Below are positions 25,601 through 33,570 of a DNA stretch of 64,000 nt, one piece after another. How positions within the stretch are numbered: position 1 is the first letter of the stretch; every line of letters begins with the position of its first letter. The stretch comes from G963665495 sp963667575 (GTDB lineage Bacteria; Desulfobacterota; Desulfovibrionia; Desulfovibrionales; Desulfovibrionaceae), in contig CAXXHY010000010.1 of the NCBI GenBank assembly GCA_963667575.2, positions 1 to 64,000 on the forward strand, given 5' to 3'. A model generated the notes under the pieces. The model saw only the letters and a program-made list of their open reading frames with translations. It was not told the origin of the DNA and did no database searches. A program made the position numbers and the translations under genes.

Positions 25601-26151
25601 TGCCGGACGAATGCGAGGTCAAGATTCCCTGTATCGTCAACGACCGCAAGGATCGCTTGAACAAGAAAGGGGAGAAGTGGACCATTCTGAATATCGAGGA
25701 TACCACCGGAAACATCGAAGCTCTGGCTTTTGCCCGTACGTTTCAGGAGATCAAGGCGGTGCTGGACGATGATCAGCCATATATGATGACGGCACGAGTC
25801 AAAGAGGATAACCGCGATGGCGGCGCTTCGAGCTCTGATGACGAGGACGCCATCAGGGAGGTGAAGCTGTTTGTGGAAAGTATCACTCCGCTGGAAATGA
25901 TCTCGGAATCGCAGGACACGCCGGTTCCTCTGGAAATCCACGCCTCGCGTCTTGAAAACGGCGGTTTTTCCGAGTTCAAGAATCTGCTCGCCAAGCATAA
26001 GGGGCGGGCACCGGTGCATATTTACCTCATGCTTGACGATCATATGTGTCACCTGGAACTCGGCCCTGCGTATACGATCAAGGCAGGATCCGCGTTCGAT
26101 CAGGATTTTCGCGAATGGCTGGGAAACAACGAGGTACAACTTGTCCATTAA
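22648..26151 (+). CDS. dnaE: DNA polymerase III alpha subunit
   Basis: A 1167-residue replicative polymerase, the DnaE1 type. The PHP domain is at the N terminus (FVHLHCHTEYSLLDGAIR, AITDHGNLYGAL). The polymerase core has VGPGRGSAAGSLVAY near residue 360 and the catalytic Asp pair in MPDIDVDFCERRR, with ASTHAAGVVI after it. The thumb/fingers blocks include YRPGPLGSGMVDEF and ILTSEVNNQDKV; a helix-hairpin-helix and OB-fold (CIVNDRKDRLNKKGEKWTILNIED) finish it. Length and order are normal. Its stop overlaps the queD start by 11 bases. Confidence 0.98.
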   Translation: MSNFVHLHCHTEYSLLDGAIRLKDLCTRAKEYGMEHVAITDHGNLYGALTFYLEAKSHGLKPILGCEVYVAGGSHTQKTPEVAKDRYHLVLLAQNNEGYRNLIKLVSIGHLDGFYHKPRVDKELLSKYNEGIIALSACLAGEVPRTLLRKGYDAGLKMAQRYADIFPGRFYLELQENGLEEQNKVNKQILQLSKDTGLPLVATNDCHYLDASDVEAHDILLCIQTASCVDDTKRMRFETHDLYFKSPDQMRKEFAYAPEAVENAGLIAEQCNVELDLKTYHFPVYALPEGKTIGEEFLELSREGLKLRLEKMPEVTDPAPYWERLEKELKVIETMGFQGYFLIVQDFINWAKDHKVPVGPGRGSAAGSLVAYALRITNLNPLPYNLLFERFLNIERVSMPDIDVDFCERRRVEVIKYVTEKYGVDSVAQITTFGKMKAKAVVRDVGRALGMTFAETDKIAKLIPDEMKMTISKALDAEPELRGLANADKRVARLIDVSKRLEGLSRHASTHAAGVVIGDKPLQEYLPLYRGKKDEIVTQFNMKMVEKVGLIKFDFLGLRTMTTIQDCLDLIEKQGKPSLDLDTLPLDGPTAESTYDLYSKGDTDGIFQVESSGMRRYLRQLKPSCFDDLIAMLALYRPGPLGSGMVDEFIKRKHGQVEVTYPLPSLEDTLKDTYGVIVYQEQVMKIAQVVANYTLGGADLLRRAMGKKNAEAMAEQRVRFVKGADENKISEAKANEIFDLMEKFAEYGFNKSHSAAYAQISFYTAYLKVHFPSEFMAAILTSEVNNQDKVLKYISVCRDMEIEVLPPNVNLSEAMFTVNEERVIFGLGGVKNVGLEAIREIVEAREQDGPYSSLLDLCERVNLRKVTKRVLENLIKCGAMDCLGCTRAGLLASIETVVPKAQKRAKDKDSGQGSLFALMPEVEQNTCPGVGFDCEEQRMHEWSDADKARYEKEALGFFLTCHPLLPYRDKIRRLGLTSVSVAKEMPDECEVKIPCIVNDRKDRLNKKGEKWTILNIEDTTGNIEALAFARTFQEIKAVLDDDQPYMMTARVKEDNRDGGASSSDDEDAIREVKLFVESITPLEMISESQDTPVPLEIHASRLENGGFSEFKNLLAKHKGRAPVHIYLMLDDHMCHLELGPAYTIKAGSAFDQDFREWLGNNEVQLVH

Positions 26152-26533
26152 AAAGGGAAAGTACCGCCTGTGCGTCAAGGGAGAGTTCGCAGCCTCGCAC
26201 AACTTGCGGCATTTCGCCGGCAAGTGCGAGGCCTTGCATGGTCATAATTTTGCTGTCGAACTGGCTGTCGAAGGTGAAAAGCTGGATGCCAAGACCGAAC
26301 TGCTGTTGGATTTCGGCATACTGAAAGCGGAATTGAAGCGGGCCATGGAACCTCTGGACCATGCCTATCTGAACGAAGTGCCGCCCTTCGACGTGCAGAA
26401 TCCATCTTCAGAAAATCTGGCCCGTTATATCTACAAGACCATGGAACCGCGGATGTTGGAACTGGGCGTACGGATTGCATGGGTGACTGTGGCAGAGCGC
26501 AATATCCAGTCCGCAACATATTTTGAGGAATAG
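26141..26533 (+). CDS. queD: 6-carboxytetrahydropterin synthase, TTG start
   Basis: A 130-residue QueD/PTPS-family enzyme of queuosine synthesis. The zinc ligands and active site are visible: His in FAASHNLR, HGHNFAVEL after CEALHGH, and LDHAYLNE with the catalytic Asp/His. No ATG exists early in the frame; TTG at 26141, seven bases after GAGG and inside the end of dnaE, gives the correct N terminus (SIKKGKYRLCVKGEF). The coupling to dnaE is unusual. It is followed four bases later by dtd. Confidence 0.9.
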   Translation: MSIKKGKYRLCVKGEFAASHNLRHFAGKCEALHGHNFAVELAVEGEKLDAKTELLLDFGILKAELKRAMEPLDHAYLNEVPPFDVQNPSSENLARYIYKTMEPRMLELGVRIAWVTVAERNIQSATYFEE

Positions 26534-26536
26534 GGC

Positions 26537-27058
26537 ATGCGGATATTGTTGCAACGGGTCAAGCATGCGAGCGTTTCTGTGGATGAAAAACGTGTTTCCG
26601 AAGTGGAAGAAGGGTTGCTTGCCCTTGTCGGTTTCGGGAATATGGATGGCCCGGATCTTCCCGAAAAAAAAATCTGGCGGACTCTGATACACAAGGTAAT
26701 CGAGTTGCGGGTGTTTCCTGATGCACAAGGAAAAACAAATCTCTCTTGCAGAGAATACGCTGCCGGTGTAGAACCCACGGCTATGGTGGATACTCAGGCG
26801 CACCGCGGAGGTATTATCCTGGTCTCGCAATTCACATTGTACGCGGATTGCCGCAAGGGGCGCAGGCCTTCTTTTCATCCTGCTGCACCGCCTGAAATCG
26901 CTGCCAAACTTTTTGATACCTTTGTTGCGGATATGACTGACGCATACGATGGGTACGTGGGGACGGGAATCTTCGGCGCTGAAATGGACGTTGAATTATG
27001 CAACTGGGGACCTGTGACGATTTTGCTGGACAGTACGCAGTTTGATGCTGGCAGTTGA
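26537..27058 (+). CDS. dtd: D-aminoacyl-tRNA deacylase
   Basis: A 173-residue DTD-family enzyme that removes D-amino acids wrongly charged on tRNA. The two family motifs are present: LVSQFTLYADCRKGRRPSFHPAAPPE (SQFTL) and NWGPVTILLDS (the Gly-Pro cross-subunit motif, with NWGPVT in place of the more usual NDGPVT). The start is ATG 26537, directly after queD. The C terminus is normal, with a short extra tail. It is cytoplasmic. Confidence 0.95.
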   Translation: MRILLQRVKHASVSVDEKRVSEVEEGLLALVGFGNMDGPDLPEKKIWRTLIHKVIELRVFPDAQGKTNLSCREYAAGVEPTAMVDTQAHRGGIILVSQFTLYADCRKGRRPSFHPAAPPEIAAKLFDTFVADMTDAYDGYVGTGIFGAEMDVELCNWGPVTILLDSTQFDAGS

Positions 27059-27101
27059 AGCTGAGAACAACGCCAAGGCTGAGCGTTGCATCGGATGCAT
27101 C

Positions 27102-28232
27102 ATGGATACGACAATAAAAATTCTGGTCGTTGACGACTCCATTACAATGCGTCAGACCCTGGAGCTGATTCTGGGAAGGCACTATGTTGTCGAAACGGCT
27201 CAGGATGGCGAGCAAGGAATCGAGCTTTTTCATTCTTTTCAGCCTGATATCATTTTGCTGGATATCAATATGCCCATTGTCGACGGTTTCGGGGTCATCG
27301 AGCATATTCGCACCGTGGCCAAGGATCCGGACACCTTTATTCTGATGCTCACAGCCGAAGAGTACGAGACTTTCAAACCCAAGGCCCTGAATCTTGGCGC
27401 CAATGATTTTTTGTTCAAGCCTTTTGACCGTACGGAATTACTGGCCAGAGTGGGGGTGGCTGTACGCCAGGTCACTTTGAACCGCAAACTTCGGGGATAC
27501 GTACGCAAGGCTTCCAGAGAACTCGAACTGGTGGCTTCCTTGCAGAGTACCCTGTTGCCTCAGGCCAGTCCGGTGTTTGAGAATGCCAGCATCAACAGTG
27601 TATATCGTCCGTCCGGACAGGCCAGCGGGGATTATTACGATTATTTCGCAGTGGGTGAAGGCGCCTTGCGCGTCGTGATCGCCGATGTTTCCGGACATGG
27701 TGCCAGGGCTGCGTTTATCATGGCCATCGTCAGAACTCTTTTTCGGATAACCACGACGTATTTCATGGATTTGCAGGAAACTCTGACTCTCGTGAATACG
27801 CATCTCTGTCAAATCATCGGAAAAGAACCGGATTTTGTAACTGTTTTCGCTGCGGATATTGATTTTCATCGTAACATTATGGATTATACCAATTGTGGAC
27901 ATTGCCCGGGAATGTTGAAAACGGCCGAAGGTTCGATCCTGAAATTGGGGTCGCTGTATCCCATGCTTGGTTTCTTCAATCAGAGTTTCCAGCCCGGAAG
28001 TGTGCCTTTCGACATCGGCAGTGAGCTTTTTTTGTTTACAGACGGATTTTATGAATGGCAGCCAAGCCCCGGCAAGTTTTTGGATCTTGATCGTTTTTGG
28101 TCTCTTGCTGAAGACTCCATTCGACAAGATGGCCCTTTTCTTGATATCCTGATGCACAAGCTGGATAGCTTGGCTCAAGATCAAACCAGCTTCAGGGATG
28201 ACCTGACCGCTTTGTGGGTGAAGACAGGGTAG
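27102..28232 (+). CDS. Response regulator with PP2C (RsbU/SpoIIE-type) phosphatase
   Basis: A 376-residue two-domain protein. The receiver is at residues 5-125 (ILVVDDSITMRQTLEL, IILLDINMPIVDG with the acceptor Asp, LFKPF with the conserved Lys). A coiled linker follows, then a SpoIIE-type PP2C phosphatase (YRPSGQASGDYYDYF, VVIADVSGHGARAAFIMAIV, LFLFTDGFYEW, FRDDLTALWV). ATG 27102 is used although its ribosome site is weak. It should dephosphorylate the STAS protein encoded two genes downstream and so release it to bind the RsbW-type kinase; this partner-switch logic is known for the family and inferred here from order. Confidence 0.93.
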   Translation: MDTTIKILVVDDSITMRQTLELILGRHYVVETAQDGEQGIELFHSFQPDIILLDINMPIVDGFGVIEHIRTVAKDPDTFILMLTAEEYETFKPKALNLGANDFLFKPFDRTELLARVGVAVRQVTLNRKLRGYVRKASRELELVASLQSTLLPQASPVFENASINSVYRPSGQASGDYYDYFAVGEGALRVVIADVSGHGARAAFIMAIVRTLFRITTTYFMDLQETLTLVNTHLCQIIGKEPDFVTVFAADIDFHRNIMDYTNCGHCPGMLKTAEGSILKLGSLYPMLGFFNQSFQPGSVPFDIGSELFLFTDGFYEWQPSPGKFLDLDRFWSLAEDSIRQDGPFLDILMHKLDSLAQDQTSFRDDLTALWVKTG

Positions 28233-28234
28233 TC

Positions 28235-28663
28235 GTGCATATTTATTATTTGACCACAAGAGCAACATCGTACGCCAGCAGGCGACTGGCCAAAGCCGCG
28301 GTTAAAATCCTGTCCGATACCATTTCTGACAGGGACACCCTGTTTAATCTCGATCTTGCGTTGTCCGAAGCATGCGCCAATGTCGTTCGGCATGCCTATC
28401 GCGATATCGAACCCAAGGATCTTGAAATAATCATTCGGGTTTCTCCTGGAAACTGGATTGAATTGGAGATTTCCGACTGGGGCCATGGTTTTCCCAAATG
28501 GCCGGTTGAGCCCAAAAATCCCGAACCCGAGGCAGAGGGGGGAAGAGGGCTTTACATTATGTCCGAGTTGTCGGATACGTTTGAAGTTCGGAAGAATGAT
28601 GGCAAAAATACCATTTATATACATGTAATTGTGAAGGATGAACAATGGAAACCTTTAGAATAG
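28235..28663 (+). CDS. RsbW/SpoIIAB-type anti-sigma kinase
   Basis: A 142-residue GHKL ATPase of the HATPase_c_2 type. GTG 28235 has AGGG five bases upstream; an in-frame GTG at 28214 has none. ATP-site blocks are N box LDLALSEACANVVRHAYRD, G1 ISDWGHGFP and G2 GGRGLYIMSEL. It should phosphorylate the STAS protein encoded immediately after it (overlap of 19 bases). No sigma factor gene is present, so the output target is open; related modules act on sigma factors or diguanylate cyclases. Confidence 0.92.
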   Translation: MHIYYLTTRATSYASRRLAKAAVKILSDTISDRDTLFNLDLALSEACANVVRHAYRDIEPKDLEIIIRVSPGNWIELEISDWGHGFPKWPVEPKNPEPEAEGGRGLYIMSELSDTFEVRKNDGKNTIYIHVIVKDEQWKPLE

Positions 28664-28989
28664 AACAGAAAGATGATACCATTATCATCGCCCTCACAGG
28701 AGAAATTACTCTTGAAATCACTTCGGAACTCAAACGGGATGTCGATGACTCCCTTTTTGAAAGTGTTTTTGAGAATCTCATAGTTGACCTTGCGGAGATC
28801 ACCTTCATGGATAGTTCCGGAATTGGTTTTCTCGTGGCTCTGAATACGAAAATCATGGGGCTCGGCAAGAAAATGTATCTGTTCAAGCCCAGTAATCAGG
28901 TCAGCAAGACCTTGGAATTGGTGCAGCTCAATAATTTTTTCAATATACTGGAAGACGACGACGATTTGTTGACGATACTGCCGGAGTAA
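28645..28989 (+). CDS. STAS-domain anti-anti-sigma factor
   Basis: A 114-residue SpoIIAA/RsbV-type protein with the phosphorylation loop IVDLAEITFMDSSGIGFLVAL (Ser in DSSG). It is the expected substrate of the upstream kinase and of the RsbU-type phosphatase. The ATG overlaps the kinase gene. The module rsbU-rsbW-rsbV is complete except for the sensor partner and target. Confidence 0.94.
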   Translation: METFRIEQKDDTIIIALTGEITLEITSELKRDVDDSLFESVFENLIVDLAEITFMDSSGIGFLVALNTKIMGLGKKMYLFKPSNQVSKTLELVQLNNFFNILEDDDDLLTILPE

Positions 28990-29089
28990 CAGTTCGATGC
29001 AGTATTTTTATTTGGGGGTATGGTAGCATTTGAGATAACAGTAGGATAAATGGGGGCTTTTTCGGCTTTTCTGCCGGGATCATAATTAC

Positions 29090-30205
29090 ATGTCTTATTA
29101 TCTGACATTTTTTTTCGACACAAAGTGGGATCCTGCTAGGTTGAAGCCCAGGCAAAAGTCTGATGGCAGTGTAGACCATTACGACCTCGGCTATGTTGAA
29201 AACGTGGTTGTCATGCAGGCTCTGGCGGAACTTCACCCGTTGGACCCGGAGCAGTCCCCGGAAGTGCCGGCGGAATATATTTGTCAGAGCAGTACGGACG
29301 TTCTCGGGAAAAACGTATCGTTGAATCCCGACAATCCAGCTCAGATACTGTCAGATGTAAATGGATATCCTGTCTTTTCCGAGGGAAAGATTTCCGTCAG
29401 ACAGATTTTGGAAATTCCGGGAGATGTGGATTTTCATACGGGAAATATCTTGTTTGTCGGGGATCTTGTCATTCAGGAAAACGTACTGGATGGTTTTTCC
29501 ATACAAGCTCGTAATATTTTGGTAAAACAGCACATCGGTGCCGCTTCAGTGCAGGCGCAGCGATCCGTTGTTGCAGAAGCAGGAGTCAAGGGACGCGGGG
29601 AAGCAGTAATCAAAGCCGGGAAAAGCATTCGCTTGCCTTTTTGCGAAAATGCTACACTGGTTGCAAATGATAATGTTCTTATCAACGGTTCCTGCATGCA
29701 TAGCGAATTGTACGTGGGAAAACAGCTCGCCATACGGGGGAGATTATTGGGCGGAACCGTGTATTGTCATCAAAATATTTATGTAGAAGAACAACTTGGG
29801 GGAGGGATGGCAACGGAAACTACGCTGCGAGTGGGGTATGACCCCTTCTCGTTGCTCAAAGTCGAAGAGATTGAAAGAGATCTGATAAAGCTTGAAACTG
29901 TTTACCAACGCATTCAGGCAAGGAGCGGCGAAGGTCCACTGAATCCGGAATTGACTGCCAAGATCGAACTTATCGAACGAAAGATGGCTGTTTATCAAAA
30001 ACAGCTGAAAAAGTTGTGGGAAAAAATTTATCAACATGATAATTCGCCGATAAGTACCATAGTCGTACCAGGTTCGATACGTCCAGGAGTAGACATCAAT
30101 ATAGGGGATGCGCGCCTGTATGTGGAAGAAAAACTGGAAAATGTTCGACTGAGTAAAAAGGGTTCTGAAATTGAAGTTAATTCTCCAGCAATGCCAAAGA
30201 AGTAA
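29090..30205 (+). CDS. FapA-family (DUF342) protein
   Basis: A 371-residue cytoplasmic protein with the FapA/DUF342 layout: an N-terminal region, then a right-handed beta-helix with regular hydrophobic turns (PGDVDFHTGNILFVGDLVI, GFSIQARNILV, ASVQAQRSVVAEAGVKGRGEAVIKAGKSI, GKQLAIRGRLLGGTVYCHQNIYV), and a coiled-coil region at about 270-330. FapA-type proteins influence polar flagellar number and placement in Vibrio-like species (FapA) and are often next to motility genes. The gene lies four bases before motA here. The mechanism is not clear. Confidence 0.88.
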   Translation: MSYYLTFFFDTKWDPARLKPRQKSDGSVDHYDLGYVENVVVMQALAELHPLDPEQSPEVPAEYICQSSTDVLGKNVSLNPDNPAQILSDVNGYPVFSEGKISVRQILEIPGDVDFHTGNILFVGDLVIQENVLDGFSIQARNILVKQHIGAASVQAQRSVVAEAGVKGRGEAVIKAGKSIRLPFCENATLVANDNVLINGSCMHSELYVGKQLAIRGRLLGGTVYCHQNIYVEEQLGGGMATETTLRVGYDPFSLLKVEEIERDLIKLETVYQRIQARSGEGPLNPELTAKIELIERKMAVYQKQLKKLWEKIYQHDNSPISTIVVPGSIRPGVDINIGDARLYVEEKLENVRLSKKGSEIEVNSPAMPKK

Positions 30206-30208
30206 TCT

Positions 30209-30964
30209 ATGGATATCGCAACCCTTATAGGAATTGTCGGCGGTTTTGGTCTTATTGTGGGCGCCATCGCTGTTGGTGGCGGGGTCGGGGGGTTCATTGA
30301 TATTCCTTCTGTTATCATAGTTGGCGGCGGAACATTCATGGTTACTTTCATCATGTTCCCCATGGCAGTTGTGCTTGGGGCCATAAAAGTTGCCATGAAG
30401 GCTTTTTTCGCCTCCCCACCGAATCCACAGGACAATATTCGCCAAATTATTCAGCTGGCTGAAACAGCACGCAAGGAAAGCCTTGTCGCTCTGGAAAAAG
30501 CCAATGTTCAGGACCCTTTCCTGCAGCGAGGTATCCTTCTTGTCGCTGATGGAACTGAAGAGTCGTTGGTCCGGTCTGTCATGGAGCACGAGATCGACCA
30601 TATGAAGATCCGGCATCGCCGTGGTCAGACCGTGTTCAAGAAAATGGGCGAAATGTCACCGGCCTTCGGTATGATCGGCACATTGATCGGCCTCGTGCGT
30701 ATGCTGCAGTCATTGGATGATCCCTCGTCCATTGGTCCGGCCATGGCTGTCGCTCTTCTGACGACTTTTTACGGCTCTGTTCTGGCTAACCTGTTCTTTT
30801 TGCCCATTGCCACCAAACTGGCGGAACGGTCGCAGGAAGAAATCAGCTACATGGAAATCACCACTGAAGGCGTATTGGCCATTCTAAATGGCGAACATCC
30901 CAACATCGTTAAGGAAAAACTCGCCTCCTTTCTGCCGCCTTCCATGCGTGAGAGTAGTGGGTAA
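30209..30964 (+). CDS. motA: Flagellar stator protein MotA/PomA type
   Basis: A 251-residue stator subunit with four hydrophobic segments: two near the N terminus (IGIVGGFGLIVGAIAVGGGVGGFI, VIIVGGGTFMVTFIMFP) and two in the C half (PAFGMIGTLIGLVRML, PAMAVALLTTFYGSVLANLFFLPIA). The conserved Pro-containing MGEMSPAFGMIGTLIGLV stretch is intact, and the charged cytoplasmic loop contains EHEIDHMKIRHRRG. It lacks the longer E. coli-type loop and fits the sodium or proton PomA group. It is followed at once by motB. Confidence 0.95.
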   Translation: MDIATLIGIVGGFGLIVGAIAVGGGVGGFIDIPSVIIVGGGTFMVTFIMFPMAVVLGAIKVAMKAFFASPPNPQDNIRQIIQLAETARKESLVALEKANVQDPFLQRGILLVADGTEESLVRSVMEHEIDHMKIRHRRGQTVFKKMGEMSPAFGMIGTLIGLVRMLQSLDDPSSIGPAMAVALLTTFYGSVLANLFFLPIATKLAERSQEEISYMEITTEGVLAILNGEHPNIVKEKLASFLPPSMRESSG

Positions 30965-30967
30965 TTC

Positions 30968-31729
30968 ATGGCTCCACCAAAAAATGAACCAAAGCCCGCA
31001 CCACCGCCTCCAAAAAAGTGTGATGATGAGTGCGAAGAGGGGTTGCCGGGGTGGATGGCCACATTTGCCGACATGGTTTCCCTGCTGCTGTGCTTTTTTA
31101 TTTTGCTGCTGTCCTTTGCCAATCAGGACATCACGAAATTCAAAACACTGATGGGCTCCATCAAGGACGCTTTCGGGGTGCAGGTCAAACGCAAAGGTGA
31201 ATTCGCTGCGCTCTCTCCCTCGCAGTATTCTCGCAAGGAAGTGGCCCTGGATCAGGACAATAATATGATTCTGGGCATGGTCCTGGAACTGAAAGCGCTG
31301 GTCCTTGACAGCGAAGAGCTGAAAAAAACCGCTGACGTGAGCCAGGATTCCAATGGAGCCGTGATGCGTGTTCCTGATTCCGTGCTTTTTGAACCGAATT
31401 CCGCTGAGCTGAAACCGTCTGCCGCTCCCGTATTCGATGCGGTGATCAAAATGCTCAAGGAGCATACCTTCAATCTTGTGGTACGGGGGCATACCAGTGA
31501 CCGTTTCACGGAAACGGGCAAATATCCAACCAATTGGGAGCTTTCAGGAGCCCGGGCCACAGCAGCCTTGCGTTATATCATGAAGCATGGTGATATTCCG
31601 TCATCGCGTCTGAAAGCTGTAGGATACGCGGATTCTCAGCCGCTGTTTCCTAATAATACGGATACGAACAGGCGATTGAACGCACGTATGGAATTTTATT
31701 TCCACCTTCCAGAAATCAAAGGCTGGTAG
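30968..31729 (+). CDS. motB: Flagellar stator protein MotB/PomB type
   Basis: A 253-residue stator subunit. A proline-rich cytoplasmic N terminus with CDDECEEGLPGWMATFADMVSLLLCFFILLLSF contains the single membrane helix and ion-binding Asp (FADMVSLLL). The C-terminal OmpA-like peptidoglycan-binding domain includes VRGHTSDRF and NWELSGARATAALRYI, and ends with NRRLNARMEF. The double Cys near the start (KKCDDECEEG) is unusual. It ends two bases before the CgeB-type gene. Confidence 0.95.
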   Translation: MAPPKNEPKPAPPPPKKCDDECEEGLPGWMATFADMVSLLLCFFILLLSFANQDITKFKTLMGSIKDAFGVQVKRKGEFAALSPSQYSRKEVALDQDNNMILGMVLELKALVLDSEELKKTADVSQDSNGAVMRVPDSVLFEPNSAELKPSAAPVFDAVIKMLKEHTFNLVVRGHTSDRFTETGKYPTNWELSGARATAALRYIMKHGDIPSSRLKAVGYADSQPLFPNNTDTNRRLNARMEFYFHLPEIKGW

Positions 31730-31730
31730 C

Positions 31731-33437
31731 ATGTCGGGTTCGGATGCCGCAGCATACGAGTCTCATCCTGTCATAGAAGCCGGTGAATTGATCGATATCA
31801 CCCTGGAATGGCCAGCCGGCAAGACTTGGCGTCTTGCCGGCAGGGCAGGGACCAGGCGTGAGCTGGATCTGCTCAAAAATTTTCAATGGGAAACCAAAAA
31901 TCTGCCGGTTTTGCTGGGCGCTGGTCTGGGAGCCGCTCTGGAGACACTTCTTGAGCGGACATCCGGACCTGTGGCTGTTGTGGACAAGGAAATTCCTATT
32001 CTGGAGGTCAGCAAGCTGCAAGAGCGGTATGCGGCTGAGGATCGGATTTTCTGGGTTTCAACTTCGGACTCAAATGCGGCGCTGAAAATGTTGACGCAAT
32101 GGCAGATGCAGCATCAGGGATTGCCATTCGCGCCGCTGACGCATCCCATGTATCTGCGTATCGACCGTGAGTATTACGGTCAGTTGCAGGATCAGCTGCA
32201 GGCCAGCGGAAAATTCGATTTTTGGGCAAAGGCACGCTACGCCAAGTTCAAGTCCTGGCCTCCGCGTATGCTTCTCGTCACCAGTCAGTATTTTTTGATG
32301 GGGGAAATTCTGGCGGCCTGTGACCGCCTGAAGGTCCCGTATCTGCTGGTCAATCTCGAAGACAAAGAGATTGCAAGCCAGGAGTTTGTCGAAAAACTTC
32401 TGCGCGCTGTGCTGGAATTCCGTCCGGATTTTATTTTTACCATAAATCATCTGGGGGTCGACAAGGAAGGCGTTCTTGTGGATCTGCTGGAGCGTCTGGA
32501 ATTGCCCCTGGCTTCGTGGTTTGTGGATAATCCGCATCTGATTCTCTACCTTTTCAATAAGGTTATCAGCGATTATACGGCCATTTTTACCTGGGATTCG
32601 GATAATATTGCTTCCTTGCAACAACAGGGATTCCAGCGGGTTTTTTATTTGCCGCTCGGAACGGATCCGCAACGGTTTCGTCCCGGGGTGCAGATTCCGA
32701 ACAGTTCCTTTTTCCATACCGACGTGTGTTTTGTCGGAAATTCCATGCATTACAAGGTCGGTCAGCGTCTCAAGGCATCGCGTCCGGCCAGAGAGTTGCT
32801 CCGGACCTACAAGGCCGTTGCTGCCGGGTTCGGCAATTCCAATGAAGCGTCTGTTTTGCAGTATCTCCGGCAGGAGCACTCCGACTTGCTGCCTTTTTTT
32901 GAACAGCTCGAAACAGCCGAACGTCGGCTGGCCTACGAGGCCATGATTACCTGGGAGGCGACCAGGCAATACCGCTTGGGCTGTTTGAAAGGCATATTTG
33001 ATTTTCAGCCGTTGATAGTGGGGGACAAGGGGTGGCATCTTTCATTGAAAACGGAAAATCGTCCCTGGCGTTGGCATAAGGAGGTAAATTATTACGAAGA
33101 CTTGCCCTGGTTGTATCCTCTTGCTAAAGTGAATTTTAATTGTACCAGCAAGCAAATGAAAGGGGCGGTCAACCAACGGGTTTTTGATGTCCCCGCAACA
33201 GGCGCCTTCGTGCTTACGGATTGGCGTGAGCAAATCGAACAATTGTTTGTACCTGGAAAAGAAGTCATTTGTTATGAGCATCCGGATGAAGTTCCGGATC
33301 TTGCAAAGTATTATCTGAATCATCCAGGTGAACGGCAGAGAATTGTCGATGCAGCGCGAGAGAGGATACTTATCGAACATTCTTATCAGCATCGCCTTAT
33401 TTCCTTGATGGAAAAAATGCGTTCTGTGTTCGGTTGA
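31731..33437 (+). CDS. CgeB-type glycosyltransferase
   Basis: A 568-residue soluble GT-B-type protein. The N-terminal third is a family-specific region (RMLLVTSQYFLMGEILAACDRLKVPYLLVNLEDKE); the middle has FRPDFIFTINHLGVDKEG and ASWFVDNPHLILYLFN; the C-terminal part has the Glyco_trans_1_2 pattern (NQRVFDVPATGAFVLTDWREQIEQLFVPGKEVICYEHPDE). CgeB-like enzymes follow motAB or flagellin genes in many Desulfovibrio-type genomes and are often thought to glycosylate flagellin. The sugar and acceptor are unknown. Confidence 0.85.
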   Translation: MSGSDAAAYESHPVIEAGELIDITLEWPAGKTWRLAGRAGTRRELDLLKNFQWETKNLPVLLGAGLGAALETLLERTSGPVAVVDKEIPILEVSKLQERYAAEDRIFWVSTSDSNAALKMLTQWQMQHQGLPFAPLTHPMYLRIDREYYGQLQDQLQASGKFDFWAKARYAKFKSWPPRMLLVTSQYFLMGEILAACDRLKVPYLLVNLEDKEIASQEFVEKLLRAVLEFRPDFIFTINHLGVDKEGVLVDLLERLELPLASWFVDNPHLILYLFNKVISDYTAIFTWDSDNIASLQQQGFQRVFYLPLGTDPQRFRPGVQIPNSSFFHTDVCFVGNSMHYKVGQRLKASRPARELLRTYKAVAAGFGNSNEASVLQYLRQEHSDLLPFFEQLETAERRLAYEAMITWEATRQYRLGCLKGIFDFQPLIVGDKGWHLSLKTENRPWRWHKEVNYYEDLPWLYPLAKVNFNCTSKQMKGAVNQRVFDVPATGAFVLTDWREQIEQLFVPGKEVICYEHPDEVPDLAKYYLNHPGERQRIVDAARERILIEHSYQHRLISLMEKMRSVFG

Positions 33438-33570
33438 AAGTTTTTGCTATGGTGCCCGCTGTATAACCTTACAAAATCCTAGGATTGCCAAGCTCTTCAA
33501 GCCCTGCTACTCTCAAATAGTATTTGGGCACAAATACAAAATCCGAGAACACAATTATAAGAGATTCGAG

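Noticed and set aside
24550..26223. A 557-codon minus-strand frame opposite dnaE
   Set aside because: dnaE is unambiguous and the antisense product is His/Phe/Arg-rich without domains.
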